Of a DNA stretch of 64,000 bases, positions 10,012 through 19,796 are shown piece after piece (the first letter of the stretch is position 1; every line of letters begins with the position of its first letter). The notes beneath the pieces were generated by a model. The model had not been told where the DNA came from, did not search any database, and saw nothing but the letters and a program-made list of their open reading frames with translations. The stretch spans positions 117,201-181,200 of the forward strand of contig NZ_BCVJ01000001.1 in NCBI RefSeq assembly GCF_001591685.1. Reading direction: 5' to 3'. The stretch comes from Ligilactobacillus murinus DSM 20452 = NBRC 14221 (lineage in GTDB: Bacteria > Bacillota > Bacilli > Lactobacillales > Lactobacillaceae). The translations under genes and the position numbers were made by a program.

Positions 10012-10350
10012 TTATGCTTTTTCGATAACATTTCGCGCTACGAGATCAGCCAAGATATATTCCAACTGTTCTTGGTTAGTAGCTGTATCTTTTCCTTTGA
10101 AGATATTGACTTCTTTTAAACCATTAGCTGTTGTCGTCACCATTTTGAAACTCTTTAAGTCAGCAGAAACGACGATCTTTAGCTTAAAGCCCTTAAATGG
10201 TGACGCTGGATCTAGCGAACGTTCTAGTTGAAATTTACCACCTTTAGTCTCAATGAAGCCCGTATCACGTAAAGAATACTTCTTAACATTTGGTGATAGT
10301 TGATATGTGGTCGTATCACCTAAAATTTTAGCTGTTGTAGCATATGCCAT
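10012..10350 (-). CDS. DUF1831 family protein
   Basis: A 112-residue cytoplasmic protein beginning MAYATTAKILGDTTTYQLSP, recognised as the lactobacillus DUF1831 family, which has a solved structure from L. plantarum but no established function. It is mainly strand-like with no catalytic motif that I can see. GAGGTG upstream of the ATG is a good ribosome site. It follows the cysteine desulfurase by 17 bases and precedes mnmA. This setting suggests, as inference only, a helper in the sulfur relay to tRNA. No terminator separates it from the mnmA promoter. Confidence 0.85.
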   Translation of the reverse strand: MAYATTAKILGDTTTYQLSPNVKKYSLRDTGFIETKGGKFQLERSLDPASPFKGFKLKIVVSADLKSFKMVTTTANGLKEVNIFKGKDTATNQEQLEYILADLVARNVIEKA

Positions 10351-10367
10351 AATTACACACCTCTAAC

Positions 10368-11516
10368 TTATTTTTTGATACGTTGACTGATCTTAGTCAA
10401 TTGAGCGACCAATTCATCGATCTCAGCAGCCGTATTATATCTGCCAAAGCTAAATCGCAGTGATTGACTGACCCGTGCCTGATCTTTACCATACATTGCT
10501 GCTAAAACATGCGAGGGTTCTAAAGAACCAGCAGTACAGGCGGAACCAGCGGCAGCTGCGATCCCTGCCAAATCTAAATTAGTCAACATCGCATCACTTG
10601 GACAGCCCTCAAACCACAGATTGATGATCTGTGGGAGTTCATCTGCTCCCATTTTACCATTTACCTTAACGACCACGCCATTTTCAACTAGCTTATCCAC
10701 CAATTGACGCTTAAAGCCTTGATAACGTGCTGTCAATTCAGCGCGAGCGTTTTGTTCGAGTTCGATCGCTTTTGCAAAAGCGGCGATTGCTGGAATATTT
10801 TCAGTTCCAGCCCGTCTTTTCATTTCTTGATCGCCCCCCCTAAGATGTGGCGCTAGATCAAGGCCTTCACGTTCATATAAAAAGCCCATTTGTTTTGGCC
10901 CATTCAATTTATGAGCCGAAGTCGACATGAGATCGATCTGATCGCGTTTGACATCAATATCTAAGATCCCATAAGCTTGAACTGCGTCTGTATGAAACCA
11001 CGCATTGCTTTTAGCCACAATAGCTCCGATCTCAGTTATCGGCATATGGCTACCAACTTCATTGTTGCCTGTCATGATCGAAACTAAGATCGTATCTGGC
11101 CGTAAAGCTTGTTTTAGCTCATCTAATGAGATCACACCATTTTCATCAACTGGTAAATAAGTCACCTCATAGCCATTTTCTTCCAAATAAGCCATTGGTT
11201 TTAAAACAGCTTCGTGCTCGATCATAGTCGTGATCAAATGCCGCCCCTCATCTCTTCGCTTCAAAGCAGTTTGAATGATCGCAGTATTATCGCTTTCTGT
11301 CCCCCCGCTCGTAAAAATGATCTCATTAGGATCTTTAGCATTGATCGAAGCCGCTATTTTTTGACGACTTTGTTCTAAAATGCTATGCGCTTTGCGACCA
11401 AAAGAATTAGTCGCCGAGGCATTACCAAAAACGTTTTGCATCATTTCCGTCATCGTTTCGATAACCGCTGGATCCATCGGGGTCGTTCCAGCATTATCCA
11501 AATAAATATTATTCAC
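10368..11516 (-). CDS. Cysteine desulfurase, MnmA-side copy (NifS/IscS family)
   Basis: A pyridoxal-phosphate enzyme that takes sulfur from cysteine as an enzyme persulfide. The fold-type I features are visible: YLDNAGTTPMDP at the start, FTSGGTESDN, HTDAVQAYG, the PLP-lysine in MSTSAHKLNGPKQMG, and catalytic Cys in AAAGSACTAGSLEPSHVL. Start is GTG with GAGGAA upstream. 382 residues, usual length. It sits with DUF1831 and mnmA, so its likely acceptor is MnmA, as for B. subtilis YrvO. A second desulfurase at 46432-47580 accompanies thiI. No iron-sulfur scaffold gene is nearby. Confidence 0.93.
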   Translation of the reverse strand: MNNIYLDNAGTTPMDPAVIETMTEMMQNVFGNASATNSFGRKAHSILEQSRQKIAASINAKDPNEIIFTSGGTESDNTAIIQTALKRRDEGRHLITTMIEHEAVLKPMAYLEENGYEVTYLPVDENGVISLDELKQALRPDTILVSIMTGNNEVGSHMPITEIGAIVAKSNAWFHTDAVQAYGILDIDVKRDQIDLMSTSAHKLNGPKQMGFLYEREGLDLAPHLRGGDQEMKRRAGTENIPAIAAFAKAIELEQNARAELTARYQGFKRQLVDKLVENGVVVKVNGKMGADELPQIINLWFEGCPSDAMLTNLDLAGIAAAAGSACTAGSLEPSHVLAAMYGKDQARVSQSLRFSFGRYNTAAEIDELVAQLTKISQRIKK

Positions 11517-11528
11517 GTTTATTCCTCA

Positions 11529-12218
11529 CTAATCTTGCATCAAATTTAAGATCATCTTAGCTGAACGCTTGCCAGCATCAATGATAAATTCGTCAAATGT
11601 TTGGCCCGCATCTTCATCCCCAACATCTGACATTGCACGTACGATAACAAATGGCACCTTAAATTGATAAGCTACTTGTGCGATCGCAGCCCCCTCCATT
11701 TCACAGCAAAGAGCCTTAGGATAGATCTCTTTGATCGCTTGGATCTTATCATTTGAAGCCACAAATTGATCACCCGTGACGATCAAACCAGTCTTAGTTG
11801 CCAGATCAGCTTTTTTAGCTGCTTTTTCTAAAGCATGCAATAACTCTTCATCAGCTGGGTAGATCTGCGGTTGCTGTGGTAACTGTCCTGGTAGGTAGCC
11901 AAATGCTGTTGCATCAGCATCATGATAAGCTGCTCCAGTTGAAAAGACCACATCACCAACATGAAGGCCTTCACCGATCCCACCAGCTGAACCTGAGTTG
12001 ATCAAGTGATCGACTCCAAATTCAACGATCAATAAGGCTGTCGTCACACCAGCTTGGACTTTCCCGATCCCTGAACGAACTAAAACAACATCATGTCCGT
12101 TGAGCTGGCCTGCATAAAAAGCGATCCCACCTAATGTTTTTTCAGTACTGTGGGTCAACTGAGCCCGCAATTCCTTGATCTCTTCTTCCATCGCACAAAT
12201 AATTCCATACTTCATCAA
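11529..12218 (-). CDS. mtnN: 5'-methylthioadenosine/S-adenosylhomocysteine nucleosidase
   Basis: Cleaves adenine from methylthioadenosine and S-adenosylhomocysteine, detoxifying methylation by-products and feeding the activated methyl cycle (and AI-2 production where LuxS is present). The opening MKYGIICAMEEEIKEL, the NSGSAGG ribose loop, the CCEMEGAAIAQVAY motif with catalytic Glu, and RAMSDVGDED with the catalytic Asp are all diagnostic. 229 residues is normal. TTG (12218) and ATG (12215) are adjacent possible starts behind AGAAAGG. The gene lies 12 bases before the desulfurase gene and 17 after a small membrane gene, so it is in a leftward operon. Confidence 0.95.
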   Translation of the reverse strand: MMKYGIICAMEEEIKELRAQLTHSTEKTLGGIAFYAGQLNGHDVVLVRSGIGKVQAGVTTALLIVEFGVDHLINSGSAGGIGEGLHVGDVVFSTGAAYHDADATAFGYLPGQLPQQPQIYPADEELLHALEKAAKKADLATKTGLIVTGDQFVASNDKIQAIKEIYPKALCCEMEGAAIAQVAYQFKVPFVIVRAMSDVGDEDAGQTFDEFIIDAGKRSAKMILNLMQD

Positions 12219-12235
12219 TAAACGACCTTTCTAAC

Positions 12236-12460
12236 TTAGAAATTGACAAAACGCATAAAAAGAAAAACTAAAATGATCGCAACGATCAGACCGATAATAG
12301 CATAATTTAGTTTTCTTGCTAACTGCTTTGTCTTTTCTGCTTGGCTTTCTAATTTTTGTTTTTGACGCGTCTTAGTCCGGCTAAAACCGGTGTCTTCTGC
12401 AGTTTCGACCGTTTTTTTACTACGACGCAATGGCTTTTCTTCTAGATTGTTTTCTGTCAT
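12236..12460 (-). CDS. Small single-pass membrane protein
   Basis: A 74-residue protein: a basic, Lys/Arg/Glu-rich N-terminal half (about 1-50), then a membrane helix (YAIIGLIVAIILVFLFMRF, about 53-71). With no signal peptide and the charges before the helix, the N-terminal part is expected in the cytoplasm. I do not recognise a named family. TAGGTAAC in the stop region of the preceding nudix gene acts as ribosome site, which points to coupling. Its constant company with nudF and mtnN in the operon is all that hints at a role. Confidence 0.7.
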   Translation of the reverse strand: MTENNLEEKPLRRSKKTVETAEDTGFSRTKTRQKQKLESQAEKTKQLARKLNYAIIGLIVAIILVFLFMRFVNF

Positions 12461-12470
12461 TGGCAGTTAC

Positions 12471-13013
12471 CTAATTCATCAATTGCCAAAACATTACGGC
12501 CATGATCGTTTTACTATCACAGATCAAACCTTCTTGCATGGCTTTTAAAGCTTCAGGTAAAGTCAATTCGACCTTTTCTAAAAATTCATCTTCATCTTGT
12601 GGCAATTCAGTCGTTACTGGACTTAAACCACTTGCATGATATAAATAGATCTTTTCATCGGCAAAACCAGGTGATGTATAAAAAGGCATCACTAATTCTA
12701 AATTTTTCGCCATGTAACGTGCTTCTTCATTTAACTCACGTGTCGCAGTTTCTAAAGGCGAATTTTGTTCATCGGGCTCGATCTTTCCTGCGGGGATCTC
12801 TAAGGTCACTTGCCCTAAAGGTGAGCGCCATTGCTTGATAAAGACCATTTTATCTTGTGGTGTGATCGCGATCACACCAACAGCCCCATGATGGCGTACG
12901 ATCTCACGCAAAGCTTTCTTTCCATTTGGAAGCATCACTGTTTCACGATCAAGATCGATCACTTTACCGTCAAATAAATGTTCAACATTTGTAACTTTTT
13001 CTTCAAAATCCAT
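12471..13013 (-). CDS. nudF: ADP-ribose pyrophosphatase (Nudix hydrolase)
   Basis: Hydrolyses ADP-ribose to AMP and ribose phosphate. The Nudix box begins at PAGKIEPDE and ends RELNEEARY: the core REL-x-EE metal ligands are intact, but two residues are inserted in the loop and the usual Gly after EE-x is Arg. The region upstream (IVRHHGAVGVIAI, FIKQWRSPLGQVTLEIPAG) fits the NudF group. I start at the ATG at 13013 because GTGAGGTGA is seven bases upstream; the frame extends to 13034. About 180 residues. A TATAAT (13033-13038, minus strand) overlaps the upstream start and would suit the shorter protein. Confidence 0.9.
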   Translation of the reverse strand: MDFEEKVTNVEHLFDGKVIDLDRETVMLPNGKKALREIVRHHGAVGVIAITPQDKMVFIKQWRSPLGQVTLEIPAGKIEPDEQNSPLETATRELNEEARYMAKNLELVMPFYTSPGFADEKIYLYHASGLSPVTTELPQDEDEFLEKVELTLPEALKAMQEGLICDSKTIMAVMFWQLMN

Positions 13014-13113
13014 TTCGTTCACCTCACTTGTCATTATAGCAAAAAATACGATCTAGCTAAACATCAACAAGCCATGCTCTTGCCATAGCAAAAACACAGC
13101 TTGTTAAGAAATA

Positions 13114-15909
13114 TTATTTTTCTAAGCCTTCAGTAACAGCTTCGGGGAAATTATCAGCTACGATCTTAGCACAGCTAGCACATAATTCCTTGAAACGTTC
13201 ATCAGTACCAACATCAGGCGTGATCCGACGGCAACGTGGGCAAGTTTCACCCGTAGCATGTTCAACTTTGATCTTAACTTCACCATAATCATCCGCATCA
13301 GCTGGAGCATCAGCTAGATCAGCGATATCTAATTGGGATACGATCAAGGCTTCACGAACGTCAGCACCTAAGTTAGCCAATTCTTGTTTTACACCTTCAG
13401 AAACATAAAGTGTTACATGAGCTTCAAAAGATTTACCGATCAATTTTTGATTGCGGGCTTCTTCTAAACTCTTCAAAACATGGGACCGAAGTTTCATGAA
13501 ACGAGTCCAGTTTTCCATGATCTGTGCTTCACTATCGAAATGTTCAACTGCAGGCATTTCAGCTAATTGCACATATTCTTCAGGTTCTTTGACAAAGTTC
13601 CAAACTTCTTCAGTCGTATGTGGCATTACTGGTGTCATCAATTTAGCCAAACGAACAACCGTTTCATATAAAACAGTTTGCATTGAACGACGCTTCTTAG
13701 CATCCTTAGCTTCGATATAAACAACATCTTTAGCTACTGCCAAGTAGAAAGCAGATAATTCTGTCGTTACAAAATTGATGACTTTCTTGTAAATGTCCAT
13801 GAAGTTGTAGTTAGCGTAGTCATCCAAGATCTCCTTGGTAAATTTATTGGCTAAGATCAACATGTATTGATCGATCGCTTCGAGTTCATCAAATGGTACA
13901 GTATCTTTAGCTGGATCGAAATCTGTTGTGTTAGCCAATAAGAAACGCATCGTATTTCTGAATTTACGGTAACTTTCAGAAATTTGAGCAAAACTTTCCA
14001 TTGAGACACGAACGTCAGCTGAAGTATCAACACTTAAGACCCAAAGACGGATGATCTCAGCGCCCATCTGCTTGATAACTTCTTCAGGAACGATCGTGTT
14101 GCCTAATGACTTACTCATCTTGCGTCCTTCAGCATCAAGGGTGAAACCTTGCGACAAGATCTGCTTGTATGGAGCATGCCCCGAGACCGCCACACTTGTG
14201 ATCAAACTCGAGTTGAACCAGCCACGATATTGGTCAGAGCCTTCCAAGTAAAGATCGGCTGGATAGGTCAAGTAATCACGTTGAGCACAAACACCTTGGT
14301 GGGAAGAGCCCGAGTCAAACCACACATCCATGATGTCAGTTTCTTTAGTGAACTTACCATTTGGTGAATGTTCGTTAGTATAGCCTTCTGGCAATAGATC
14401 TTTAGCATCTAATTTGAACCAGATATTTGATCCGTGTTTTTCGACTAATTTAGCCACATGCTCGATCGTTTCTTTTTCCATGATCGCTGTTCCGTCTTCA
14501 GCGTAGAAGATCGGAAGGGGAACGCCCCAAACACGTTGGCGTGAGATGACCCAGTCACCACGGTCGCGGATCATATTGTAGAGACGTTTTTGACCCCATT
14601 CAGGTAAGAACTTAACTTCATTGATCGCATTCAAAATGTTATCTCTGATCTTATCGACTGAAGCAAACCATTGTGGTGTCGCCCGGAAGATGATCGGCTT
14701 TTTAGTCCGCCAGTCAAATGGATAGCTATGTTCATAATCCATTTCCTTTAAGAGCAAGTTAGCTTCACGTAATTTGTTCAAAGCAACTTCATTAGCATCT
14801 TCATAGAAGACACCATCGAATTCAGGACCACATTCAGCTGTTAAATGACCAGTATCATTAATAGGAGCAAAGATCTCTAAACCATACTTCATCCCCATCT
14901 TGTAGTCATCATCACCATAGCCAGGAGCCGTGTGGACTAAACCTGTACCAGATTCAGTCGTTACAAAGTCACCTAACATGACTAATAATTCACGATCTTC
15001 GTAGAATGGATGTTGCGCTGTGATGTATTCAAGTTCTCGACCCTTAACGACCTTCAAAGTCTTAACATCTTCCCAACCGAATAATTCAGCATTCTTTTGG
15101 ATCAGATCAGCTGCCATCACGAATTTACGGTCTTCGCCAGCTGGTTGGACCACTGCATAATCAAAAGAAGCATCGATCGTGATCCCTTCTGAAGCTGGGA
15201 TCGTCCATGGTGTCGTTGTCCATACGATCATGTATGTATCTTCATCTAAGACACCTTTACCATCAAGAACTCGTTCTGCATAGAAAGCAGAGGGTGAAGT
15301 CACGTCATGGTATTCAACTTCGGCTTCAGCTAAAGCAGATTCTGATGACCAAGACCAGTAAACTGGACGCTTACCTTTGTAAATAAGTCCTTCTTCAGCC
15401 ATCTTACCAAAGACACGAATTTGTTGAGCTTCATATTCAGGATCTAAAGTCACATATGGGTCATCCCATTCGCCTGCGACCCCTAAACGTTTGAAGTCGG
15501 TCCGTTGCTTATCAACTTGTTCTAAAGCATATTCACGACATTTTTCACGAAAATCAGCTACAGATAAAGCTTTACGGTCGACCCCAGCTTTTTTGAGCTG
15601 TTGTTCGATCGGTAACCCGTGTGTATCCCAACCAGGCACATATGGTGCTCTAAAGCCCATCATTGACTTAGCACGGACAATAATATCTTTTGAGATCTTG
15701 TTCATCGCATGTCCCATGTGGATGTTACCATTGGCATATGGAGGTCCATCATGTAAGACAAAAGTTGGCTTACCTTCATTTAATTTTTGGCGCTTTTCGT
15801 AAACCTTATTTTCTTCCCATTCGTTTTGACGTTCTAATTCACGAACAGGCAAATTGCCGCGCATTGGGAATTTGGTTTTCCCTAAGTTCAAAGTATCTTT
15901 GATTCGCAT
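13114..15909 (-). CDS. ileS: Isoleucyl-tRNA synthetase
   Basis: Charges tRNA-Ile with isoleucine and edits valine. Class I signatures are HMGH (64-67, in [17 protein letters not shown]) and KMSKS (near 600, in [13 protein letters not shown]). The editing domain is seen around [13 protein letters not shown], and a C-terminal zinc site reads CPRC then CASC. At 931 residues it has the full bacterial length. It is last in the division cluster direction but has its own T-box leader, so its expression follows uncharged tRNA-Ile and is independent of divIVA. An AACAAGC/GCTTGTT hairpin follows the stop but lacks a T-run. Confidence 0.98.
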   Translation of the reverse strand: MRIKDTLNLGKTKFPMRGNLPVRELERQNEWEENKVYEKRQKLNEGKPTFVLHDGPPYANGNIHMGHAMNKISKDIIVRAKSMMGFRAPYVPGWDTHGLPIEQQLKKAGVDRKALSVADFREKCREYALEQVDKQRTDFKRLGVAGEWDDPYVTLDPEYEAQQIRVFGKMAEEGLIYKGKRPVYWSWSSESALAEAEVEYHDVTSPSAFYAERVLDGKGVLDEDTYMIVWTTTPWTIPASEGITIDASFDYAVVQPAGEDRKFVMAADLIQKNAELFGWEDVKTLKVVKGRELEYITAQHPFYEDRELLVMLGDFVTTESGTGLVHTAPGYGDDDYKMGMKYGLEIFAPINDTGHLTAECGPEFDGVFYEDANEVALNKLREANLLLKEMDYEHSYPFDWRTKKPIIFRATPQWFASVDKIRDNILNAINEVKFLPEWGQKRLYNMIRDRGDWVISRQRVWGVPLPIFYAEDGTAIMEKETIEHVAKLVEKHGSNIWFKLDAKDLLPEGYTNEHSPNGKFTKETDIMDVWFDSGSSHQGVCAQRDYLTYPADLYLEGSDQYRGWFNSSLITSVAVSGHAPYKQILSQGFTLDAEGRKMSKSLGNTIVPEEVIKQMGAEIIRLWVLSVDTSADVRVSMESFAQISESYRKFRNTMRFLLANTTDFDPAKDTVPFDELEAIDQYMLILANKFTKEILDDYANYNFMDIYKKVINFVTTELSAFYLAVAKDVVYIEAKDAKKRRSMQTVLYETVVRLAKLMTPVMPHTTEEVWNFVKEPEEYVQLAEMPAVEHFDSEAQIMENWTRFMKLRSHVLKSLEEARNQKLIGKSFEAHVTLYVSEGVKQELANLGADVREALIVSQLDIADLADAPADADDYGEVKIKVEHATGETCPRCRRITPDVGTDERFKELCASCAKIVADNFPEAVTEGLEK

Positions 15910-15966
15910 ACTCTTTACCCACTGTGCTCAGGTGGTAAGACACAGCTATCCTTTCTTTTTGATAAA

Positions 15967-16190
15967 ACAAAAAGATCTCGCCCACAAAGGGACGAGATCT
16001 CGCGGTACCACCCAATTTAAGAATTTAAATAAATTCCACTCTTTGATCATATAACGCGATCAACCGACCAAACCTACTTGATTTCAGTTCGATAAAAAAG
16101 AGGTGATAAACCTAAATTCAGAGGATGGCCGGTCCTTGCACCATTTTTCCGGCTCGCTGACATCATAAAAAGAGGTCCGTGTTCTCTTAT
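15967..16190 (-). promoter_or_regulatory. T-box riboswitch (Ile) upstream of ileS
   Basis: The antiterminator T-box GGGTGGTACCGCG is at 16013-16001, with UGGU suited to an A73 discriminator as in tRNA-Ile. A strong terminator AGATCTCG/CGAGATCT plus T-run (16000-15967) follows. In Stem I a helix ACCT/AGGT sits above a loop holding the specifier ATC (16107-16105), followed by A, matching isoleucine. Thus the amino acid assignment rests on specifier, discriminator and the gene controlled. Confidence 0.93.
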
Positions 16191-16222
16191 AATCTTAGCA
16201 CTATATCTGTTAAGCTAGACGC

Positions 16223-16969
16223 CTAGTCGTTGTTGCTGTCATCAGCAAAGCGTTGTGAACTAGTATTATCGTTAGAATCAGGGAAGATAACTACTGTTTC
16301 AGTCTCTTTTGCTTCTTCAACTGGTTCACTCACAGGTGTGTTGTCAGCAACATAAACTTCATTTTCTGCGTCTGTATCATTTGAGAATGATTTTACTTCT
16401 TTTGCATTGGATTTGTCAAGGGTATCATCGTGACGAATTGCTTCTTGGATCGCTTCATAGCTCGTTGTTTCACCTTGTTGCAAAATATCGTCCCATTCAC
16501 TACCTTTAACAACTTCAAGCTGGGATTCCAGCATAACTTGAAGCTTTTGGCGGAAGATACGGGCTTGCTTGCGCAGATCGTCGGTCTCCAAAGCCAAACG
16601 TTTTGATTTCTTGGAAGCTTCATCGATAATATGACGTGCTTTTTCATTTGCTTGGTCAATAATATCTTGTCCTTGCTTTTGAGCTTCACGATTGATGATC
16701 TCAGCTTCACGTTGCGAATTAGCTTTGACTTTATCAGCAGCTTCTTGAGCAACGATGATCGATTGATTCAAAGAATCTTTCAAATCATTGAAATACTTCA
16801 ATTTTTCTTGGCTTTGTTTCAAGCTCTCAGTTAAATGTGCATTTTCTTTTAAGACTAATTCATAGTCTTTGATGATCTGATCTAAGAAATCGTTGACTTC
16901 ATCTTGATCATAACCACGTAACTTGGTATGAAACTCTTTATTATGAATATCCAAAGGGGTCAATGACAT
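16223..16969 (-). CDS. divIVA: Cell division initiation protein DivIVA
   Basis: A coiled-coil scaffold that binds negatively curved membrane at septum and poles. The N-terminal membrane-binding domain starts MSLTPLDIHNKEFHTKLRGY and continues DQDEVNDFLDQI. A long coiled coil follows (about 30-165, rich in K, E, Q), then an acidic disordered tail (about 190-248). The start at 16969 follows GGAGG by eight bases; a frame extends five residues upstream through the Shine-Dalgarno. It is the last gene of the division cluster before ileS and 24 bases after ylmH, the normal order. Confidence 0.96.
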   Translation of the reverse strand: MSLTPLDIHNKEFHTKLRGYDQDEVNDFLDQIIKDYELVLKENAHLTESLKQSQEKLKYFNDLKDSLNQSIIVAQEAADKVKANSQREAEIINREAQKQGQDIIDQANEKARHIIDEASKKSKRLALETDDLRKQARIFRQKLQVMLESQLEVVKGSEWDDILQQGETTSYEAIQEAIRHDDTLDKSNAKEVKSFSNDTDAENEVYVADNTPVSEPVEEAKETETVVIFPDSNDNTSSQRFADDSNND

Positions 16970-16993
16970 CCCCAACACCTCCAAATTTTTAAA

Positions 16994-17794
16994 TCATTTT
17001 CTAATTACAGCAACTTCACAGCGTAACTTACCTCGCTTTGATTTGCCTAATACAGCGCTCAACTTGATCCGGCCAAAACCACGGACCGAAACAATATCTA
17101 AAGCGCCCAATTCTGTATCCGGTTTGGTCAACACCATCCAATTTAGCTGGACTTTCTTGGCATTGATCAATTCCTTGACACGGTTACGCGATATATTATA
17201 GACTGTTGCGATCATCGTATCGACCCGAAGCGAACTGGTAAAGACAGTTTCAAGTTCCCAATCATTATTAGGAACAAGGCGCTCAGCCAAGTTTTTTTCT
17301 TCCAAGTTGACATTGATCTTACCGATCCGTTTGACTTGTTGTAGCAGATAATCACTGATATTTTTTTGGACAATGATCTGCCAACGCTGTGAATCTGTGA
17401 TAATATCGCCTAAAACTTCGCGCTCTAACCCACTATTTGCCAAAGTCCCTAAAATTTGTCCGTGGGTCAACGACACAAATTTAGTTGGATAATTTATCTC
17501 TAGCAGTTGCAACTCAAAATCCTTTGTCTGTGGTTCATAATAGCCAGGATAAAATAAGAGTCGTTTTCGTTCTGCTTGAGCAAAACCGCCCTCAGCTTTG
17601 ACTTTGATCATATCATCAGCCTGTAATAAGAACTGGGCAATATGCTGTTGTCTAGGATCTAAAAAGTGTGTCAAGATCGGGCGATATTCATTTTGCGCCT
17701 GGTTGATATAATCGTTCAATGAATCGATCAGTGGCTTTTCTTCTGCGCGAAAATGTTGATAGACCTCACTATTCACCATACTCCCCCATTTCAC
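16994..17794 (-). CDS. ylmH: YlmH family RNA-binding protein (S4 domain)
   Basis: 266 residues with an N-terminal YlmH domain and a C-terminal S4 RNA-binding domain (about 185-245: SLRVDTMIATVYNISRNRVK and following). Bacillus YlmH has been linked to ribosome rescue and to cell division clusters. The GTG at 17794 overlaps the TAG stop of yggT by one base (TAGTG), implying coupling; ATG at 17779 or GTG at 17776, just behind GGGGGAG, are alternatives. The gene order sepF-yggT-ylmH-divIVA is conserved in Firmicutes, which supports the call. Confidence 0.92.
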   Translation of the reverse strand: MKWGSMVNSEVYQHFRAEEKPLIDSLNDYINQAQNEYRPILTHFLDPRQQHIAQFLLQADDMIKVKAEGGFAQAERKRLLFYPGYYEPQTKDFELQLLEINYPTKFVSLTHGQILGTLANSGLEREVLGDIITDSQRWQIIVQKNISDYLLQQVKRIGKINVNLEEKNLAERLVPNNDWELETVFTSSLRVDTMIATVYNISRNRVKELINAKKVQLNWMVLTKPDTELGALDIVSVRGFGRIKLSAVLGKSKRGKLRCEVAVIRK

Positions 17795-18048
17795 TAAAAG
17801 AGATAAAACAACATAAAGACCCCTTTTTCAACAAACTGTAACACGATCAATGCGACCACCGGAGCAAAGCTGATCCCAGCGATCGGTGGAATAAAATCAA
17901 ATAACCGTAAATATGGTTGGCACACTTTGATCAATAATTGGCCTAATTGCGTTTGATAAGCTCCTGGAAACCAAGATAACAAACAATAGGCGATGATCAA
18001 AAAAGAGTACAAACTAAATAAACTACTGATAAGACTTAATATTCCCAA
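17794..18048 (-). CDS. YggT family membrane protein (YlmG)
   Basis: A small integral membrane protein with two hydrophobic helices (about 5-25 and 58-80) and the family-typical CLLSWFPGAYQTQLGQLL plus QPYLRLFDFIPPIAGISFAP segment. The function is not settled; YlmG homologues affect nucleoid or division in other organisms. I start at TTG 18048 (84 residues) because AAGGAG stands seven bases upstream; the longer frame to 18081 runs into sepF. Its stop overlaps ylmH. Confidence 0.9.
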   Translation of the reverse strand: MGILSLISSLFSLYSFLIIAYCLLSWFPGAYQTQLGQLLIKVCQPYLRLFDFIPPIAGISFAPVVALIVLQFVEKGVFMLFYLF

Positions 18049-18058
18049 ATTATTCTCC

Positions 18059-18496
18059 TTAATTGTACTTATAATCACCATTACGCATCGTATCAGTCAA
18101 GTTGCCCTCAACTTCAAAATCATGCGGAGTACATAAAAAGATCTGTTCACCGATGCGTTGGATCTCACCATCGACTGCAAAAACTACGCCTGAAAGAAAA
18201 TCAACTACGCGATGTGCTTGCTCATCATCGATCCTTTGAAAATTAACGACAGCTGCTTGCCCTGCTAAAAGCTTGCTAGCGATCGCTTTAACATCAGAAA
18301 AGATCCGAGGTTCAAACAGCATGATCTTCTTTTCAAGTGGCCGACGTTCATTGTGCAAAGCCATTACGTTTCTCTCATCTCGACTTTCAGTGGTAGCCTT
18401 AGATTCTGGATAACTTTCCTCACGTGGCTCTTCTTCGTAATTTTCAAAATCATCATCTACGCTGAAGAAACTACTGAGTTTGCTTGAAAATGACAT
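18059..18496 (-). CDS. sepF: Cell division protein SepF
   Basis: Binds the FtsZ C-terminus and membrane, and organises Z-filaments during septation. The N-terminal amphipathic helix (MSFSSKLSSFFSV) is followed by an acidic linker (about 14-45) and the SepF core (about 55-135) with the typical FEPRIFSDVKAIASKLL and VVNFQRIDDEQAHRVVDFLSG segments. 145 residues, normal. It lies 17 bases after ftsZ and 11 before yggT. Confidence 0.95.
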   Translation of the reverse strand: MSFSSKLSSFFSVDDDFENYEEEPREESYPESKATTESRDERNVMALHNERRPLEKKIMLFEPRIFSDVKAIASKLLAGQAAVVNFQRIDDEQAHRVVDFLSGVVFAVDGEIQRIGEQIFLCTPHDFEVEGNLTDTMRNGDYKYN

Positions 18497-18513
18497 TTTT
18501 CAGCCTCCTTGTC

Positions 18514-19770
18514 TTAATGACGGCGCCGAGTAAAGAATGGTGGATTATTTAAATCGTCTTCGTCACTACTTTGTTCAGCTGAAGAATTGGAACCAAAGAC
18601 GTTAAAATCCTTCTTCTCAACATTTTGAAATTCAGTCTCACGTTGTTGAGCTGCTTTTCTTGTACCGTTGATCTCACGGGAAAGATCCCAATCACCTAAT
18701 GGATCATTATTTTGTGCTGGTCGTGTGGCCGCGTTGTTTTCTGGTGCACTTGGCGTTGGTGTATTGAACGTTCGTGGTGGTACAACTTTAGATGCGCTAT
18801 TTTCTTTTTTCTTTTTATCGATCCCAGTTGCGATCACGGTCACGACTACGTTATCTTCCAAAGATTCGTTGATCGAAGTCCCAAAGATGATATTGACATC
18901 ACTTGTAGCTGCTTGGGAAACGATATCTGAAGCAGCTTGAGCTTCAAATAAGCTTAGATCTGGGCCACCAGTAATGTTTAACAAGACTTGTTCTGCACCG
19001 TCGATCGAAACTTCGAGCAATGGTGAAGAGATAGCTTTCTTAGTTGCTTCTTCGGTCCGGTTTTCGCCGTTAGCAGAACCGATCCCCATCAAAGCAGACC
19101 CTTGATTTTGCATCACTGTCTTAACGTCAGCAAAGTCCAAGTTCACGTACCCTGGTGAAGTGATCAGATCAGAGATCCCTTGCACACCTTGACGTAGCAC
19201 GTTATCAGCTTCTTGGAAAGCTTGCAACATCGGGGTTTTCTTATCAACTATCTCAAGCAAGCGGTTGTTAGCAATGATAACTAAAGTATCAACATGCTCT
19301 TTCATCTTTGCCACACCTTCAGCAGCAAAACGAGCTCGCTTTGGACCTTCAAAACTAAATGGACGCGTCACGACCCCGACCGTCAAAGCACCTTGCTCTT
19401 TAGCGATCTTAGCAATGATAGGCGCAGCACCAGTACCAGTGCCACCGCCCATACCAGCCGTGACAAAGATCATATCGGCCCCGCTCAAGGCTTCCGCTAA
19501 GGCTTCTTCACTTTCTTGAGCAGCCTTACTTCCGATCTCAGGGTTAGCACCTGCCCCCAATCCCCGAGTCAATTTAGGTCCTAATTGGATCTTTGTTTCT
19601 GCGTTAGAATTTTTCAATGCCTGCACATCTGTGTTCGCAACGATAAATTCTACCCCTTTAACATCATCGGCGATCATACGGTTGACCGCATTACCACCAG
19701 CGCCACCAACACCAATAACTTTAATTGTGGCACCATGTTCCATTTGATCTGCGTCTAATGCAAATTCCAT
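18514..19770 (-). CDS. ftsZ: Cell division protein FtsZ
   Basis: The tubulin-like GTPase that forms the Z-ring. The GTP-binding GGGTGTG loop is at 108-114, preceded by [12 protein letters not shown]. The T7 loop reads [11 protein letters not shown] disordered, N- and Q-rich linker (about 320-400) leads to the C-terminal peptide [14 protein letters not shown] used by FtsA, SepF and EzrA. I start at 19770 (418 residues), eight bases after GGAGG; five further codons upstream would cover the Shine-Dalgarno. It follows ftsA by 26 bases. Confidence 0.97.
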   Translation of the reverse strand: MEFALDADQMEHGATIKVIGVGGAGGNAVNRMIADDVKGVEFIVANTDVQALKNSNAETKIQLGPKLTRGLGAGANPEIGSKAAQESEEALAEALSGADMIFVTAGMGGGTGTGAAPIIAKIAKEQGALTVGVVTRPFSFEGPKRARFAAEGVAKMKEHVDTLVIIANNRLLEIVDKKTPMLQAFQEADNVLRQGVQGISDLITSPGYVNLDFADVKTVMQNQGSALMGIGSANGENRTEEATKKAISSPLLEVSIDGAEQVLLNITGGPDLSLFEAQAASDIVSQAATSDVNIIFGTSINESLEDNVVVTVIATGIDKKKKENSASKVVPPRTFNTPTPSAPENNAATRPAQNNDPLGDWDLSREINGTRKAAQQRETEFQNVEKKDFNVFGSNSSAEQSSDEDDLNNPPFFTRRRH

Positions 19771-19796
19771 TCTATATTCCTCCATCTCCTAATCTT

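Noticed and set aside
16393..16752. A 119-codon frame inside divIVA
   Set aside because: It is a +1 shadow of the coiled-coil coding region on the same strand, rich in Lys and Arg due to the repeat codons, without a start signal.
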